From the NCBI GenBank assembly GCA_015490435.1, contig WFXV01000052.1, forward strand, positions 1-35,539: 35,539 bases of DNA, read 5' to 3'. Below the pieces are notes generated by a model that was given only the letters and a program-made list of their open reading frames with translations, was not told the DNA's origin and did no database searches. Below are positions 14,692 to 26,090 of this stretch, one piece after another. Source of the stretch: Thermaceae bacterium. Its GTDB lineage: Bacteria > Deinococcota > Deinococci > Deinococcales > Marinithermaceae. The translations under genes and the position numbers were made by a program. Every line of letters begins with the position of its first letter. The first letter of the stretch is position 1.

Positions 14692-16014
14692 TTAGGCAGC
14701 GGTGAGAGCAAACCCCTCGGTGCGAAGCCATTCCCGGAAGGCGGAGAGCCCGCGGGCGAACATCCGCCGGCGCCGCTCCTTTTTGGGAATCTTTTCGGGC
14801 CAGGCCGGGACCAGACCCCAGTTCGCGTTCATCGGCTGGAAATTCTCGGGGTTGGCCTCGGCCAAAAAGCGCACCAACCCGCCCAGCATGCTGGCCTCGG
14901 GCGGCACCACCACCTCTCCGCCTTGGGCGAGGCGGGCCGCGTTCTTGCCCGCGAGCCAGCCGGTGGCGGCGGACTCGAGGTAGCCCTCGACCCCGGCGAG
15001 CACCCCGGCGGCGAAGAGCCGGGGCTCCTCCTTGAACTGAAGGGTGGCCCGGAGCAGGCGGGGGGCGTTTAGGTAGGTGTTCCGGTGCATCACCCCGTAG
15101 CGGACGATCTCGGCTTTCTCGAGGCCCGGAATCGAACGCACGAGCTCCTTCTGGTCCCCCCACTTGAGCCCGGTCTGAAACCCCACCAGGCTCCACATCC
15201 GCCCCGCCTTGTCCTCGCGGCGGAGCTGCACCACCGCGAAGGGCCGCTCCTTCGTGCGGGGGTCGAAGATCCCGACCGGCTTTAAAGGCCCAAAGAGCGG
15301 GGTCTGGTAGCCCCGGCGGCCGAGCTCCTCGATCGGGATGCAGCCCTCGAAGAACTCGAGCTTCTCCCACTCGTGGGGGGTGTGGCGCCGGGCCCGGGTC
15401 AGGATCTCGTAGAAGCGGCGGTACTCCTCCTCGGTCATCGGGCAGTTGATGTAGTCGGGGCTCTGATCGTAGCGCCCGGCGAAGAAGCACTTCTCCATGT
15501 CGATCGACTCGAAGAGCACCACCGGGGCGGCAGCGTCGTAAAAGGCGAGGAAGTGGTCGCCAAAGCGCCGCTTCAAGGCTTCGGTCAGGGGATCCGAGGT
15601 CAGGGGGCCGGTGGCGAGGACCACCGGGCCCTTTTCCGGGATCTCGGTGACCTCCTCGCGCACCACCTCGATCAAGGGGTGCTCCTCTACCGCCTTGGTG
15701 ATCCGCTCGGAGAACTCCTCCCGGTCCACCGCGAGCGCCCCGCCCGCGGGCACCCGGGCGGCGTCGGCGGCCGCCATCACCACGCTCTTTGCCTCGCGCA
15801 TCTCGGCCTGGAGGAGCCCCTTCGCGCTGGTCTCCCCCTCAGCCCCGAGCGAGGTGGAGCAAACGAGTTCCGCGAGCTTTCCGGTCCGGTGCGCCGGGGT
15901 CATCTTCCGGGGGCGCATCTCATGGAGCCGGACCATAACCCCCTCGCGGGCCGCCGCGAGAGCGGCCTCGCTGCCGGCGAGCCCGCCGCCGATCACGTGC
16001 ACCACGCGGTCCAC
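14692..16014 (-). CDS. trmFO: tRNA m5U54 methyltransferase TrmFO (folate/FAD-dependent)
   Basis: Flavoprotein of 440 aa that methylates U54 of tRNA using methylenetetrahydrofolate and FAD. The N-terminal FAD-binding motif HVIGGGLAGSEAALAAA is at about 6-22. LHEMRPRKMTPAH and the cysteine in LVCSTSLGAEG (about residue 52) are hallmarks, as is the second conserved Cys in FFEGCIPIEELGRRG. The C-terminal NANWGLVP motif is also typical. Length matches the family (435-450 aa). GTG 16014 follows AGGGGG. It is the first gene of the long leftward array; clustering with hslVU is also seen in Firmicutes. Confidence 0.96.
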   Translation of the reverse strand: MDRVVHVIGGGLAGSEAALAAAREGVMVRLHEMRPRKMTPAHRTGKLAELVCSTSLGAEGETSAKGLLQAEMREAKSVVMAAADAARVPAGGALAVDREEFSERITKAVEEHPLIEVVREEVTEIPEKGPVVLATGPLTSDPLTEALKRRFGDHFLAFYDAAAPVVLFESIDMEKCFFAGRYDQSPDYINCPMTEEEYRRFYEILTRARRHTPHEWEKLEFFEGCIPIEELGRRGYQTPLFGPLKPVGIFDPRTKERPFAVVQLRREDKAGRMWSLVGFQTGLKWGDQKELVRSIPGLEKAEIVRYGVMHRNTYLNAPRLLRATLQFKEEPRLFAAGVLAGVEGYLESAATGWLAGKNAARLAQGGEVVVPPEASMLGGLVRFLAEANPENFQPMNANWGLVPAWPEKIPKKERRRRMFARGLSAFREWLRTEGFALTAA

Positions 16015-16062
16015 AACCCCCTGACCTTAGCAAAAACCACGGGGCAATAAAAGCGTCCCGGT

Positions 16063-16068
16063 TAGACT
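16063..16068 (+). promoter_or_regulatory. -10 box of leaderless promoter for the DUF533-like gene
   Basis: TAGACT, then gatcgt (6 nt) and ATG 16075. No Shine-Dalgarno sequence and no clear -35 are visible. This supports ATG 16075 as the original start of the interrupted gene. Confidence 0.5.
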
Positions 16069-16074
16069 GATCGT

Positions 16075-16677
16075 ATGGCGAAGGGATTCCAGGATCTCCT
16101 CGGCGCCCTCCTCGCCTCCGGTCTCGCGCGGCCGGAGGTGCTCGAGGGCGCGGCCAAGAAGCTCGGCTTGGATGACCTCTAAGGTGGCCTGCTCGGCGGG
16201 TCGGGCGGAGTCATTGGGGCGCTCGGCGGCCTCCTCGGGGGCGGCGCTCAAAAAAGCGGCCCGAACCCCTTGGAGCTCATCACCCGGCTCGCCGGCGGCG
16301 CCCCCGCGGCCCCGGCCACCGACCCCGAGGAGCGGGCCAAGACCCTCCTGCTCGCCATGATCCTCGCCGCCAAGGCCGACGGCAAGCTCGGCCGAGAGGA
16401 GTACGAGCGGATCACCGGCAAGCTCGAGGAGGTGGACGCCTCCCACGAGGTGCGGGCCTTCGTCTACCAGGCGATGGCCGAGGCCCAAGACCCCGCCCCG
16501 CTCGTCGAGGCGGCGCGAAGGGACCCCGCCCTCGCGAAGGAGATCTTCGCCGCCAGCGTGCTCGCGATCCGGGTGGACACCCCGGAGGAAAGCCGCTACC
16601 TCGCGGAGCTCGCCCAGAAGCTGGGCCTATCCCAGGCCGAGGTCCGGGAAGTGCTCGCCCGCGCGGGGCTCGCTTAG
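16075..16677 (+). pseudogene. DUF533/TerB-like protein gene interrupted by in-frame TAA
   Basis: The frame starting at ATG 16075 (MAKGFQDLLGALLAS...) is open for 35 codons and meets TAA at 16180-16182. It then stays open in the same frame to TAG 16677. Joined, it would give about 199 residues: a short N-terminal helix region, a Gly/Leu-rich linker (GGLLGGSGGVIGALGGLLGGG) directly after the stop, then a TerB/DUF533-like helical domain (DPEERAKTLLLAMILAAKADG onward). The linker continuing in frame suggests a single base substitution, a sequencing error, or true inactivation. The next possible starts (TTG 16270, ATG 16357) lack a Shine-Dalgarno. The stop codon overlaps the convergent stop of the dehydrogenase gene. 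Confidence 0.75.
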
Positions 16678-17543
16678 ATCCGCCGGCCCTTCTCGTCGTA
16701 CTTGTAAAAGCCCTGGCCGGTCTTCCGCCCGAGGAGGCCGGCCTGCACCATCTTCTTAAGCAGGGGCGAGGGCCGGTACTTGGAGTCGGAAAAGCCCTCG
16801 TAGAGGACCTCCATAATCGCGAGCACGGTGTCGAGGCCGATGAAGTCGGCGAGCTCCAAGGGCCCCATGGGGTGGTTCATCCCGAGCTTCATCACCGCGT
16901 CCACCGCCTCCGGCGTCGCCACCCCCTCGTGCACCGCCTGGATCGCCTCGTTCAGCATCGGAATCAACACCCGGTTGGAGACGAAACCGGGGTAGTCGTT
17001 GACCTCCACCGGGGTCTTCTTCATCTTGCGGGCGACGGCGACGACGGTCTCGGTGGTCTCGTCCGAGGTGCGGTGCCCGCGGATCACCTCGACCAGCACC
17101 ATGAGCGGCACCGGGTTCATGAAGTGCATCCCGATGAACTTCTCGGGCCGGCTCGTGTAGGAGGCGAGCTTGGTGATGGGGATCGAGGAGGTGTTCGAGG
17201 CCAGGATCCCCTCGGGCTTCACCACCTGGTCGAGCTCCCGGAAGACCTCGGCCTTCACCCCCTCGTCCTCGACCACCGCCTCGACCACCAGGTCGCAGTC
17301 GGCGAAGTCCTTGAGGGAGAGCGTCGTCTTGATCCGGCCGAGGGCGGCGTCATGTTCCTCCTGGGTGATCTTGCCCTTTTCCAAAAACTTCCCGAGGGAG
17401 CGGCGAATGGCCGCGAGTCCCCGCTCCAAAAACCGCTCCTCAACGTCCCTGAGCACCACCTCATAGCCCGCCTGGGCGGCCACCTGGGCGATGCCGGAGC
17501 CCATCTGGCCGGCCCCCACGACACCGATCTTCTTGACCTCCAT
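16674..17543 (-). CDS. 3-hydroxybutyryl-CoA dehydrogenase (3-hydroxyacyl-CoA dehydrogenase family)
   Basis: NAD-dependent dehydrogenase of 289 aa acting on short 3-hydroxyacyl-CoA. The Rossmann motif [17 protein letters not shown] is at 8-24. [13 protein letters not shown], the catalytic His in [30 protein letters not shown] and [19 protein letters not shown] follow in order. The C-terminal helical domain carries [13 protein letters not shown] and [11 protein letters not shown]. Length matches stand-alone bacterial enzymes (about 285 aa). A strong GGAGG precedes ATG 17543, which lies 13 bp after the citramalate synthase gene, so the two form an operon. The metabolic link to citramalate is not obvious. 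It may belong to fatty-acid or amino-acid degradation together with the enoyl-CoA hydratase elsewhere in the window. Confidence 0.93.
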   Translation of the reverse strand: MEVKKIGVVGAGQMGSGIAQVAAQAGYEVVLRDVEERFLERGLAAIRRSLGKFLEKGKITQEEHDAALGRIKTTLSLKDFADCDLVVEAVVEDEGVKAEVFRELDQVVKPEGILASNTSSIPITKLASYTSRPEKFIGMHFMNPVPLMVLVEVIRGHRTSDETTETVVAVARKMKKTPVEVNDYPGFVSNRVLIPMLNEAIQAVHEGVATPEAVDAVMKLGMNHPMGPLELADFIGLDTVLAIMEVLYEGFSDSKYRPSPLLKKMVQAGLLGRKTGQGFYKYDEKGRRI

Positions 17544-17556
17544 GGCGCCTCCTTTC

Positions 17557-19164
17557 CTAGCTCAACACGATGTTCCGCCGCTCGGCCTCGGTGTAGAGGC
17601 CGTACTCCATCCCATCCAAGAGCGCCTGCCAGACCGCCTGGATCAGGTCCCCGGAGATCCCGATGGTGGTGAAGCTCCGCTCCCCGTCCGCGAGGGTGAT
17701 CGTCACCCGGGCCTTGAGCTCGCGGGTGCCCCGGGGGTAGAAGGTGCGGACCCGCACCGACTTGAGCGAGAGCGCCCGCACGTACCCGGCGAGCTCGCCG
17801 AGCCCCGCCCCCTCCTCGAGTAGGGCGTCCTTCAGCACCATGAAGAGCGTGCGCACCGGCCCCTCGCCCTCGGCGGCGACGTACTCGGTGCGGCCTCCGA
17901 GCTTGACTCGGAGGGAGGCCTCCACCACCGGCTGGAGCTTGCCCCGGATGACCTCGAAGAGCCTAAGCCTTTCCACCTCGATCCAGGGACGAAAACGTCC
18001 GGTGAGCTTGCCCAGCACGAGCTCAAAGCTGGCCTCGGCGTCCTCGTAGGTGTAGCCCTCCCTCTCGAGCCTGAGGAGCTCTTCCTTGATGCGGCGGTTG
18101 GCGGCGGTGTCCTCGGTGAGGTCTACCCCGAGCCGCCCGGCGAGGGCTTCCAGGTAGCTCGCCTGGGCGATGCCGGGGAGCAGGAGCCTGCGCTCGTTGC
18201 CCACCGCCTCCGGGGGAATCGGCTCGTAGGACTCGGGGTCGCTGAGCACCGCGGCGATGTGGGCGTGGGTGCGGTGGGCGAAGACTTTGTAGCCGACGAA
18301 GGGGTGGTAGTCGAGGTCGCCGACCCCGATCTTGTTCACGATCTTCCGGGTGATCGGGGTGAGCTTTCTAAGCGCCTCGTCCGAGACCACGTCGAGCCCC
18401 ATGCGAAGCTTCAGGATCGGAAGCAGGGTGGCGAAGTCGGTGATCCCGCAGCGGGCGCCGTAGCCCCCCACCGAGCCCTGGACGTGGCGGGCCCCGGCCT
18501 CGATCGCGCTGATCGCGTTCGCCACCGCGAGGCCGGAGTCGTTGTGGCCGTGGAAGCCCACCGGCACCTCACCCGCCAGCTCGACCACCGTGCGCGTGCT
18601 CTTTTTCACCTCGCTGGGCAGGGCGGCGCCGTTGGAGTCGCCGAGGTCGATGAGGTCGGCCCCGGCTTCGAGCGCCGCCTGCACCACCGCGAGGGGGTAG
18701 TCCCGCCCCCGCCGACAGGCGTCGAAGAAGTGCTCGGCGGTGAAGAGCACCTCCTTGCCCTGGTCCTTGAAGAAGGCCACGGTGTCCCGCACCATGCGGA
18801 GGTTTTCCTCGAGGCTGGTGCGGATCACCTTCTCCACGTGGAGCTCCCAGGCCTTGCCGTAGACGTGCACCACCTCGGTCTCGGCCTTCAGCATGGCGCG
18901 GACGTTGGGATCGCGGGAGGGCGGGGTCTCGGGCCGGCGGGTGGAGCCGAAGACGGTGAGCTTCCCTTTTAGCCCGAGCTCCCGCGCGCGGGCGAAGACC
19001 TCGAGGTCCTCGGGGAACTGGTAGGGCCAGCCGGCCTCGAGGTAGTCGATCTCGAGCTCATCGAGGAGCTTCAGAATCTCGAGCTTGTCCTCGGGGGTAA
19101 AGCTCACCCCCTCGGCGAGCGCCCCGTCGCGCAGGGTGGTGTCGAGCAGGCTGACGGGCTTCAT
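17557..19164 (-). CDS. cimA: (R)-citramalate synthase
   Basis: Acyltransferase of 535 aa of the HMGL-like/LeuA family, condensing pyruvate and acetyl-CoA to citramalate, a threonine-independent route to 2-oxobutyrate and isoleucine. The N-terminal TIM barrel contains [20 protein letters not shown] (7-26), [24 protein letters not shown] and the metal/active-site motif [16 protein letters not shown]. The C-terminal regulatory (LeuA dimer) domain is present from about 410. The 'TLRDG...GVSF' start and total length suit the CimA subgroup rather than LeuA, but homocitrate-like relatives cannot be fully excluded. ATG 19164 has TAAGGT 6 nt upstream. It lies just beyond the tRNA-Pro terminator and is followed by the dehydrogenase gene. 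Confidence 0.9.
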   Translation of the reverse strand: MKPVSLLDTTLRDGALAEGVSFTPEDKLEILKLLDELEIDYLEAGWPYQFPEDLEVFARARELGLKGKLTVFGSTRRPETPPSRDPNVRAMLKAETEVVHVYGKAWELHVEKVIRTSLEENLRMVRDTVAFFKDQGKEVLFTAEHFFDACRRGRDYPLAVVQAALEAGADLIDLGDSNGAALPSEVKKSTRTVVELAGEVPVGFHGHNDSGLAVANAISAIEAGARHVQGSVGGYGARCGITDFATLLPILKLRMGLDVVSDEALRKLTPITRKIVNKIGVGDLDYHPFVGYKVFAHRTHAHIAAVLSDPESYEPIPPEAVGNERRLLLPGIAQASYLEALAGRLGVDLTEDTAANRRIKEELLRLEREGYTYEDAEASFELVLGKLTGRFRPWIEVERLRLFEVIRGKLQPVVEASLRVKLGGRTEYVAAEGEGPVRTLFMVLKDALLEEGAGLGELAGYVRALSLKSVRVRTFYPRGTRELKARVTITLADGERSFTTIGISGDLIQAVWQALLDGMEYGLYTEAERRNIVLS

Positions 19165-19170
19165 GCCCCT

Positions 19171-19176
19171 ACCTTA
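19171..19176 (-). promoter_or_regulatory. -10 box of leaderless cimA promoter
   Basis: TAAGGT on the minus strand, then aggggc (6 nt) and ATG 19164. The AGGGG could alternatively act as a weak Shine-Dalgarno if transcription starts further upstream. Confidence 0.42.
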
Positions 19177-19182
19177 CCGCAT

Positions 19183-19212
19183 AAAGCAAACCCCCCGGCC
19201 CTTGGCCGGGGG
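19183..19212 (-). terminator. Terminator after tRNA-Pro
   Basis: On the minus strand, CCCCCGGCC and GGCCGGGGG form a 9-bp stem with loop AAG, followed by GTTTGCTTT. It begins 5 bp after the tRNA CCA end and separates the tRNA from cimA on the same strand. Confidence 0.8.
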
Positions 19213-19214
19213 AC

Positions 19215-19294
<80 letters not shown>

Positions 19295-19327
19295 CAGCAA
19301 GGATCAGTCTAACGAGCTCTTTTTGCC

Positions 19328-19356
19328 TTGTCAACGCGGCCGCCATCCCGTATACT
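19328..19356 (+). promoter_or_regulatory. Promoter of the leu leader
   Basis: TTGTCA (19328-19333), a 17-bp spacer and TATACT (19351-19356) make the best complete promoter in the window. The leader-peptide ATG (19367) lies 10 nt after the -10 box. Confidence 0.8.
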
Positions 19357-19366
19357 CGCGCCCAAG

Positions 19367-19414
19367 ATGTTTCGGGCGCCCGGTCTTCGCCTAGCCCTCG
19401 GACTCCGGGGGTAG
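19367..19414 (+). CDS. leuL: leu operon leader peptide ([15 protein letters not shown])
   Basis: A 15-codon ORF, too short for the ORF track, ending in TAG (19412-19414). Four of its last nine codons are Leu (CTT, CTA, CTC, CTC at 19385-19405). It starts almost at the predicted transcription start and is followed by mutually exclusive antiterminator and terminator hairpins ahead of leuC. This is the classical arrangement for leucine attenuation, where stalling at Leu codons allows readthrough. The peptide itself probably has no other function. Confidence 0.8.
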   Translation: MFRAPGLRLALGLRG

Positions 19415-19439
19415 GCGCCGGCGTAGCTCGCCTGCCCCC
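19407..19439 (+). promoter_or_regulatory. Antiterminator of the leu leader
   Basis: GGGGGTAGGCG (19407-19417) can pair over 11 bp (one G-T wobble) with CGCCTGCCCCC (19429-19439). The 5' arm spans the leader stop codon, and the 3' arm covers the terminator's 5' arm. A ribosome at the stop codon masks the antiterminator; one stalled at the Leu codons does not. Confidence 0.7.
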
Positions 19440-19460
19440 CGCGAGGGGGGTTTTGTTTTT
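19435..19460 (+). terminator. Intrinsic terminator (leu attenuator)
   Basis: CCCCCC (19435-19440), loop GCGA and GGGGGG (19445-19450) are followed by TTTTGTTTTT. It lies 10 bp before the leuC start codon, inside the leader. Confidence 0.85.
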
Positions 19461-19470
19461 GGGAGGGGAA

Positions 19471-20898
19471 ATGGGCAAGACGCTTTACGAAAAGGTCTGG
19501 GAAGCCCACGCGGTGCGCGAGCTTCCCGACGGCCGCACCCAGCTCTTCATTGACCTGCACCTAATCCACGAGGTGACGAGCCCCCAGGCCTTCGCCATGC
19601 TGAAAGAGCGGGGCCTCAAGGTCGCCTTCCCCCACCGGACCTTCGCCACCGTGGACCACATCGTCCCCACCGACCGGCGGGAGGAGCCCCTCGCTGACCC
19701 CCTGGCCCAGGAGATGCTCGAGGCCCTAAGGCGAAACGTCAAGGAGCACGGCATCACCTTCTTCGACCTAAAGAGCGGCCGCCAGGGGATCGTCCACGTG
19801 ATCGGCCCTGAGCTCGGCCTCACCCAGCCCGGCTTCACCATCGTCTGCGGCGACTCCCACACCTCGACCCACGGCGCCTTCGGGGCGGTAGCCTTTGGCA
19901 TCGGCACCACCCAGGTGCGCGACGTGCTCGCCACCCAGACCGTGGCCATGCAAAAGCTCAAGGTCCGCCGCATCGAGGTGAACGGCCGGCTCCTCCCCGG
20001 GGTCACCGCCAAGGACGTGATCCTCCACATCATCCGCACCCTCGGGGTCAAAGGGGGGATCGGCTACGCCTACGAGTACGCCGGCGAGGTCATCGAGCAA
20101 ATGAGCATGGACGAGCGGATGACGATCGCCAACATGTCGATCGAGGGCGGCGCCCGGGTGGGGTACATGAACCCCGACGAGACCACCTTCGCCTACCTGA
20201 AGGGCCGGCCCTACGCCCCGAAGGGCGAGGACTGGGAGCGGGCGGTGGCCGCGTGGAAGGCCCTCGCCTCCGACCCCGACGCCCACTACGACGACCGGGT
20301 CGAGATCCAAGGCGAGGCGATCGCCCCCACCGTCACCTGGGGGGTACACCCCGGGCAGTCGGCCCCGGTGGACGGCCGGGTGCCCGACCCCGCCGATTTC
20401 CCCGAGTCCGAGCGGGCTCAGGTCGAGGACGCCCTCCGCTACATGAAGCTCACCCCGGGGCAAAAGCTCACCGACGTCAAGGTGGACGTCGCCTTTCTCG
20501 GAAGCTGTACCAACGCCCGGCTCTCCGACCTCCGCGAGGTGGCGAAATACCTCCGGGGCAAGAAGGTGGCGAAGGGGGTCCGGGCCCTGGTGGTGCCGGG
20601 GAGCCAGCTCGTCGCCGAGGCCGCTGAGCGAGAGGGGATCGCCGAGGTCTTCCGCGAGGCCGGCTTCGAGTGGCGGGCCCCCGGCTGCTCGATGTGCCTA
20701 GCGATGAACCCCGACCGCCTGGTCGGCGACGAGCTCGCGATCAGCGCCTCCAACCGCAACTACAAGGGCCGTCAGGGAAGCCCCACCGGCCGCACCGTGC
20801 TGGCGAGCCCGCTCACGGTGGCGGCCAGCGCGGTGGCGGGCCACATCGCCGACCCCCGCGAGGTCCTCGGGATTGGAGGGGAAGATGCCACCGATTAA
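19471..20898 (+). CDS. leuC: 3-isopropylmalate dehydratase large subunit
   Basis: Aconitase-family [4Fe-4S] enzyme subunit of 475 aa that, with LeuD, isomerises 2-isopropylmalate to 3-isopropylmalate in leucine synthesis; in organisms with CimA it can also process citramalate. The start [15 protein letters not shown] is typical. FeS ligands are visible in [13 protein letters not shown] and [27 protein letters not shown] and [20 protein letters not shown] are hallmark motifs. Length equals bacterial LeuC. The ORF track extends to 19267, but ATG 19471 is preceded by GGAGGGG and by the leader attenuator, so the longer frame is rejected. It overlaps leuD by 14 bp. Confidence 0.97.
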   Translation: MGKTLYEKVWEAHAVRELPDGRTQLFIDLHLIHEVTSPQAFAMLKERGLKVAFPHRTFATVDHIVPTDRREEPLADPLAQEMLEALRRNVKEHGITFFDLKSGRQGIVHVIGPELGLTQPGFTIVCGDSHTSTHGAFGAVAFGIGTTQVRDVLATQTVAMQKLKVRRIEVNGRLLPGVTAKDVILHIIRTLGVKGGIGYAYEYAGEVIEQMSMDERMTIANMSIEGGARVGYMNPDETTFAYLKGRPYAPKGEDWERAVAAWKALASDPDAHYDDRVEIQGEAIAPTVTWGVHPGQSAPVDGRVPDPADFPESERAQVEDALRYMKLTPGQKLTDVKVDVAFLGSCTNARLSDLREVAKYLRGKKVAKGVRALVVPGSQLVAEAAEREGIAEVFREAGFEWRAPGCSMCLAMNPDRLVGDELAISASNRNYKGRQGSPTGRTVLASPLTVAASAVAGHIADPREVLGIGGEDATD

Positions 20899-21493
20899 AC
20901 GCATCCAGGGACGGGCGGTGCCGATCCGCGGACGGGACATCGACACCGACCGGATCGTGCCCGCGCGGTTTTTGAAGACGGTGACCTTCGACCGGCTGGG
21001 GGAAGCGCTCTTTTACGACGAGCGCTACGACGAAAAGGGCCACCCCAAGGACCACCCCTTGAACGACCCCCGCTACGCCGGGGCGAAGATTCTCCTGGTC
21101 GAGGCTGGGTTCGGCTCGGGCTCCTCCAGAGAGCACGCGCCCCAGGCGATCAAGCGGGCGGGTTTTGCGGCGCTCGTGGGCGAGTCCTTTGCCGAGATCT
21201 TCTTCGGAAACGCCACCCAGATTGGCCTGGTGGCGGTGACCGTGGCGCCGGAGGACCTCGGCTACCTCTTCGCCCTGGTGGAGCGATCCCCCGAGACCGA
21301 GCTGGTGATCGACCTCGAGAAAATGGAGCTCAAGGCGGGGGACCGGGTGATCCCCGTCTTCCTCCCCGAAGCCGTCCGCGAGGCCTTCCTCGAGGGGCGC
21401 TACGACCCGCTCGAGGTGCTCTTAGAGGCGATGGACCGAATCCGGGAGATGGACGCGCGGCGGGCGGGGCCGGGAAAACCTGGCGTCTATTAG
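20885..21493 (+). CDS. leuD: 3-isopropylmalate dehydratase small subunit
   Basis: Swivelling-domain subunit of 202 aa completing the isopropylmalate isomerase. Hallmarks are [16 protein letters not shown] near the N-terminus, the substrate-contacting loop [19 protein letters not shown], and [21 protein letters not shown] 20885 follows GGAGGGG. An upstream in-frame ATG (20873) would place extra residues before the conserved start and is less likely. The gene overlaps leuC and ends just before a cluster of GC-rich hairpins. Confidence 0.96.
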   Translation: MPPIKRIQGRAVPIRGRDIDTDRIVPARFLKTVTFDRLGEALFYDERYDEKGHPKDHPLNDPRYAGAKILLVEAGFGSGSSREHAPQAIKRAGFAALVGESFAEIFFGNATQIGLVAVTVAPEDLGYLFALVERSPETELVIDLEKMELKAGDRVIPVFLPEAVREAFLEGRYDPLEVLLEAMDRIREMDARRAGPGKPGVY

Positions 21494-21535
21494 GCCCCGG
21501 GCGGGGCGCTTTTGGAGTCGGGGCGAAAGCGCCCC
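21494..21535 (+). terminator. GC-rich hairpin cluster after leuD
   Basis: Immediately after the leuD stop, GCCCC/GGGGC (21494-21507) form a short stem followed by GCTTTT. A longer alternative pairs GGGGCGCTTT (21503-21512) with AAAGCGCCCC (21526-21535), and a third pairs GGGGCG with CGCCCC around AAAG (21520-21535). The first could terminate leuCD transcription; the alternatives compete with it. Confidence 0.5.
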
Positions 21536-21562
21536 GGCCAACCTTGGCCACCCGCCGCACAA

Positions 21563-21568
21563 TAGATT
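21563..21568 (+). promoter_or_regulatory. -10 box of leaderless promoter for the ogt-like gene
   Basis: TAGATT, then gtcttc (6 nt) and GTG 21575. No Shine-Dalgarno and no clear -35 are seen. This would give ogt-leuB transcription independent of the leu attenuator. Confidence 0.5.
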
Positions 21569-21574
21569 GTCTTC

Positions 21575-23612
<2,038 letters not shown>

Positions 23613-23618
23613 GCTCCG

Positions 23619-23637
23619 AGCGTACACCCGATACACT
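23619..23637. promoter_or_regulatory. Back-to-back leaderless -10 boxes between amzA and the SDR gene
   Basis: Minus-strand TACGCT (23619-23624) is 6 nt from the amzA GTG. Plus-strand TACACT (23632-23637) is 6 nt from the SDR ATG. Only 7 bp separate the two boxes. The region is a near-perfect inverted repeat: CCGAGCGTA (23616-23624) against TACACTCGG (23632-23640), 8 of 9 pairs. Confidence 0.6.
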
Positions 23638-23643
23638 CGGGGC

Positions 23644-24393
23644 ATGAGGCTAAGGAACACCACCTGGATCCTGACCGGCGCCTCCCGGGGCATCGGCCGG
23701 GCGCTCGCGCTCCTTCTCGCCGAGCGGGGTGCCCGGCTCGTGCTCTCCGCTCGCCACGCCGCCCCCCTCGCCGAGGTCGCCGCCCTGGTGCGGGAAAAGG
23801 GGAGCGAGGCGATCCCGGTCGAGGGCTCGGCGGGCCGTCCCGAGGTCGCCGACCGGCTGGTGCGGGCGGCGAAAAAGCTCGGGAACTTCACCGGCTTCAT
23901 CCATAACGCCGGAGTGCTGCACGCCGGTCCCCTGCTCTGGGAGCTCCCCGAGCCCCACTGGGACGAGGTAATGGAGGCGAACGTCAAGGCCGGTTACCAG
24001 CTCATCCGCTACGCCGTCCCCGAGCTCATCCAGGCGGGCGGCGGGGTGGCGGTCTTCTTCGGCTCCGGCGCGGCCGAGTCGAACCTTCCCGGCATCGGCG
24101 CCTACGCCGTGGCCAAGGCCGCCGAGGAGCACCTCGCCCGCCAGCTCGCTGCCGAGGCCCCCGAGATCACGAGCTTCGTCTACCGCCCCGGGGTGGTGGA
24201 GACCCGCATGCAGCAAGAGGCCCGCACCGCCGAGGGCGGGGCCGCCGAGGTCTTGCACCGGGTCTTCCGCGGCTACAAGGAGCAGGGCATCCTGCTCACC
24301 CCGGAGGAGAGCGCCCGGGCGCTCATCCGCATCCTCGAGGGCGATCCCCGGCGCTTTTCCGGCAAGGTCGCGACCTGGGAGGACGGGGCATGA
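23644..24393 (+). CDS. Short-chain dehydrogenase/reductase
   Basis: Classical SDR of 249 aa, an NAD(P)H-dependent oxidoreductase of unknown substrate. The nucleotide-binding motif [14 protein letters not shown] is at 11-24, FIHNAGV marks the NAG motif, and YAVAK (Tyr and Lys catalytic) comes after a serine-poor [14 protein letters not shown] stretch. RPGVVETRM follows. The residues resemble sepiapterin/benzil-reductase-type SDRs, but I would not assign a substrate. ATG 23644 is 6 nt after a -10 box. The stop overlaps ilvD in ATGA, so it is the first gene of a two-gene operon with a branched-chain amino acid enzyme. Confidence 0.92.
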   Translation: MRLRNTTWILTGASRGIGRALALLLAERGARLVLSARHAAPLAEVAALVREKGSEAIPVEGSAGRPEVADRLVRAAKKLGNFTGFIHNAGVLHAGPLLWELPEPHWDEVMEANVKAGYQLIRYAVPELIQAGGGVAVFFGSGAAESNLPGIGAYAVAKAAEEHLARQLAAEAPEITSFVYRPGVVETRMQQEARTAEGGAAEVLHRVFRGYKEQGILLTPEESARALIRILEGDPRRFSGKVATWEDGA

Positions 24394-26075
24394 GGAGCGA
24401 TCGTATCAAGAAAGGCGCCGACCGCGCCCCCCACCGCTCGCTGCTTAGGGCCACCGGGGTGATCGAGCGCGAGTCCGACTTCGAAAAGCCCTTCATCGCG
24501 GTGGTGAACTCCTACGTGGACATCGTCCCGGGCCACGCCCACCTCCGCGAGTTCGTCCAGAGCATCAAGCGCTACATCCGCGAGGCCGGCGGGGTGCCCT
24601 TCGAGTTCAACACCATCGGGGTGGACGACGGCATCGCCATGGGCCACGAGGGGATGCACTGGAGCCTCCCCTCCCGGGAGCTGATCGCCGACAGCGTCGA
24701 GACCATGCTCCGGGCCCACGCCTTCGACGCCGCGATCTTCATCCCCAACTGCGACAAGATCGTGCCCGGGATGCTGATGGCCGCGCTCCGGGTCAACATC
24801 CCCTCGATCTTCGTCTCGGGCGGGCCGATGCGGGCGGGGGTGCTCCCCTCGTCGGGCCGGGTGGTGGACCTGATCAGCGTCTTCGAGGCCCTGGGGCAGC
24901 TCAAAAAGGGCGAGATCGACGAGGACGAGCTCAAGGAGATCGAGACCTACGCCTGCCCCGGCTGCGGGTCGTGCTCCGGGCTCTTCACCGCGAACAGCAT
25001 GAACTCGCTGCTCGAAGCCCTGGGCCTCGCCCTCCCCGGAAACGGCACCATCTTGGCCGAGGACCCGCGCCGCGAGGAGCTCAAGAAGAAGGCCGCCTAC
25101 CGGGTGGTCGAGCTCGCCTTCGGGGACCTAAAGCCCCGGGACATCGTCTCCCTGGCCTCCTTCGAGAACGCCTTCCGGCTCGACGTGGCCATGGGCGGCT
25201 CGACGAACACCGTGCTCCACACCCTGGCCGCCGCCGAGGAGGCGGGGATCCCCTTCCCGCTCGAGCGCCTCGACGAGATCGGCCGCACCACCCCGACGCT
25301 CTCCAAGATCGCCCCGAGCTCCGCCTATCACATGGAGGACCTCGACCGCGCCGGCGGCATCCACGCGATCCTGAAGGAGCTCGCCCGGGGGGGCTACCTG
25401 AACCTCGAGGCCATGACCGTGCAAGGGAAGACGCTCGGGGAGGTGCTCGAGGAGGGCGACTTCGAAATCAAGGACGAGCGGGTCATCCGCCGGCTGGAAA
25501 ACCCCTACGACGAAAAGGGCGGCCTCCGGATCCTCTTCGGGAGTCTCGCGCCCGAGGGGGCGGTGGTGAAGACCGCCGGGGTCGATCCCAAGATGATGCG
25601 CCATACCGGCCCGGCGCGGGTCTTCGACTCCGAGGAGGAGGCCCAGGCCGCGATCAACGGTGGCAAGATCCGCCCCGGCGACGTGGTGGTGATCCGCTAC
25701 GAGGGGCCTAGGGGCGGGCCCGGGATGCGGGAGATGCTCGCCCCCACCTCGGCGCTCGTGGGCATGGGGCTCGGCGACTCGGTGGCGCTCATCACCGACG
25801 GGCGCTTCTCCGGCGGCACCCGGGGCGCGGCCATCGGCCACGTCTCCCCCGAAGCCGCCGAGGGCGGGCCGATCGGCCTGGTCGAGGAGGGCGACCTGAT
25901 CGCGATCGACCTCGTCGAGGGCCGGGTGGACCTGCTCGTGGACGAAGCCGAGCTCGAAAGGCGCCGAGCACGCTTCAAGCCCCTCAAGAAGCCGGTGAAC
26001 GGCTCCTGGCTGAAGCGCTACCGGGCGCTGGTGACGAACGCCTCCCGGGGCGCGGTGCTAAGGGAGCCGGAGTAA
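24390..26075 (+). CDS. ilvD: Dihydroxy-acid dehydratase
   Basis: Iron-sulfur enzyme of 561 aa that dehydrates dihydroxy acids to 2-oxoacids in valine, leucine and isoleucine synthesis. Cluster ligands are seen in [10 protein letters not shown] and [43 protein letters not shown] and [21 protein letters not shown] are family hallmarks. Length matches IlvD (550-570 aa); a sugar-acid dehydratase relative is unlikely given these neighbours. ATG 24390 overlaps the SDR stop by 4 bp. A strong terminator follows 15 bp after the stop. Confidence 0.96.
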   Translation: MRSDRIKKGADRAPHRSLLRATGVIERESDFEKPFIAVVNSYVDIVPGHAHLREFVQSIKRYIREAGGVPFEFNTIGVDDGIAMGHEGMHWSLPSRELIADSVETMLRAHAFDAAIFIPNCDKIVPGMLMAALRVNIPSIFVSGGPMRAGVLPSSGRVVDLISVFEALGQLKKGEIDEDELKEIETYACPGCGSCSGLFTANSMNSLLEALGLALPGNGTILAEDPRREELKKKAAYRVVELAFGDLKPRDIVSLASFENAFRLDVAMGGSTNTVLHTLAAAEEAGIPFPLERLDEIGRTTPTLSKIAPSSAYHMEDLDRAGGIHAILKELARGGYLNLEAMTVQGKTLGEVLEEGDFEIKDERVIRRLENPYDEKGGLRILFGSLAPEGAVVKTAGVDPKMMRHTGPARVFDSEEEAQAAINGGKIRPGDVVVIRYEGPRGGPGMREMLAPTSALVGMGLGDSVALITDGRFSGGTRGAAIGHVSPEAAEGGPIGLVEEGDLIAIDLVEGRVDLLVDEAELERRRARFKPLKKPVNGSWLKRYRALVTNASRGAVLREPE

Positions 26076-26090
26076 GGGAACGCCTTCCGA

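Noticed and set aside
23613-23987. Upstream half of the 298-aa ORF containing the archaemetzincin
   Set aside because: It is antisense to the SDR gene with Ser/Arg-rich shadow composition; GTG 23612 gives the normal family length and has a -10 box.
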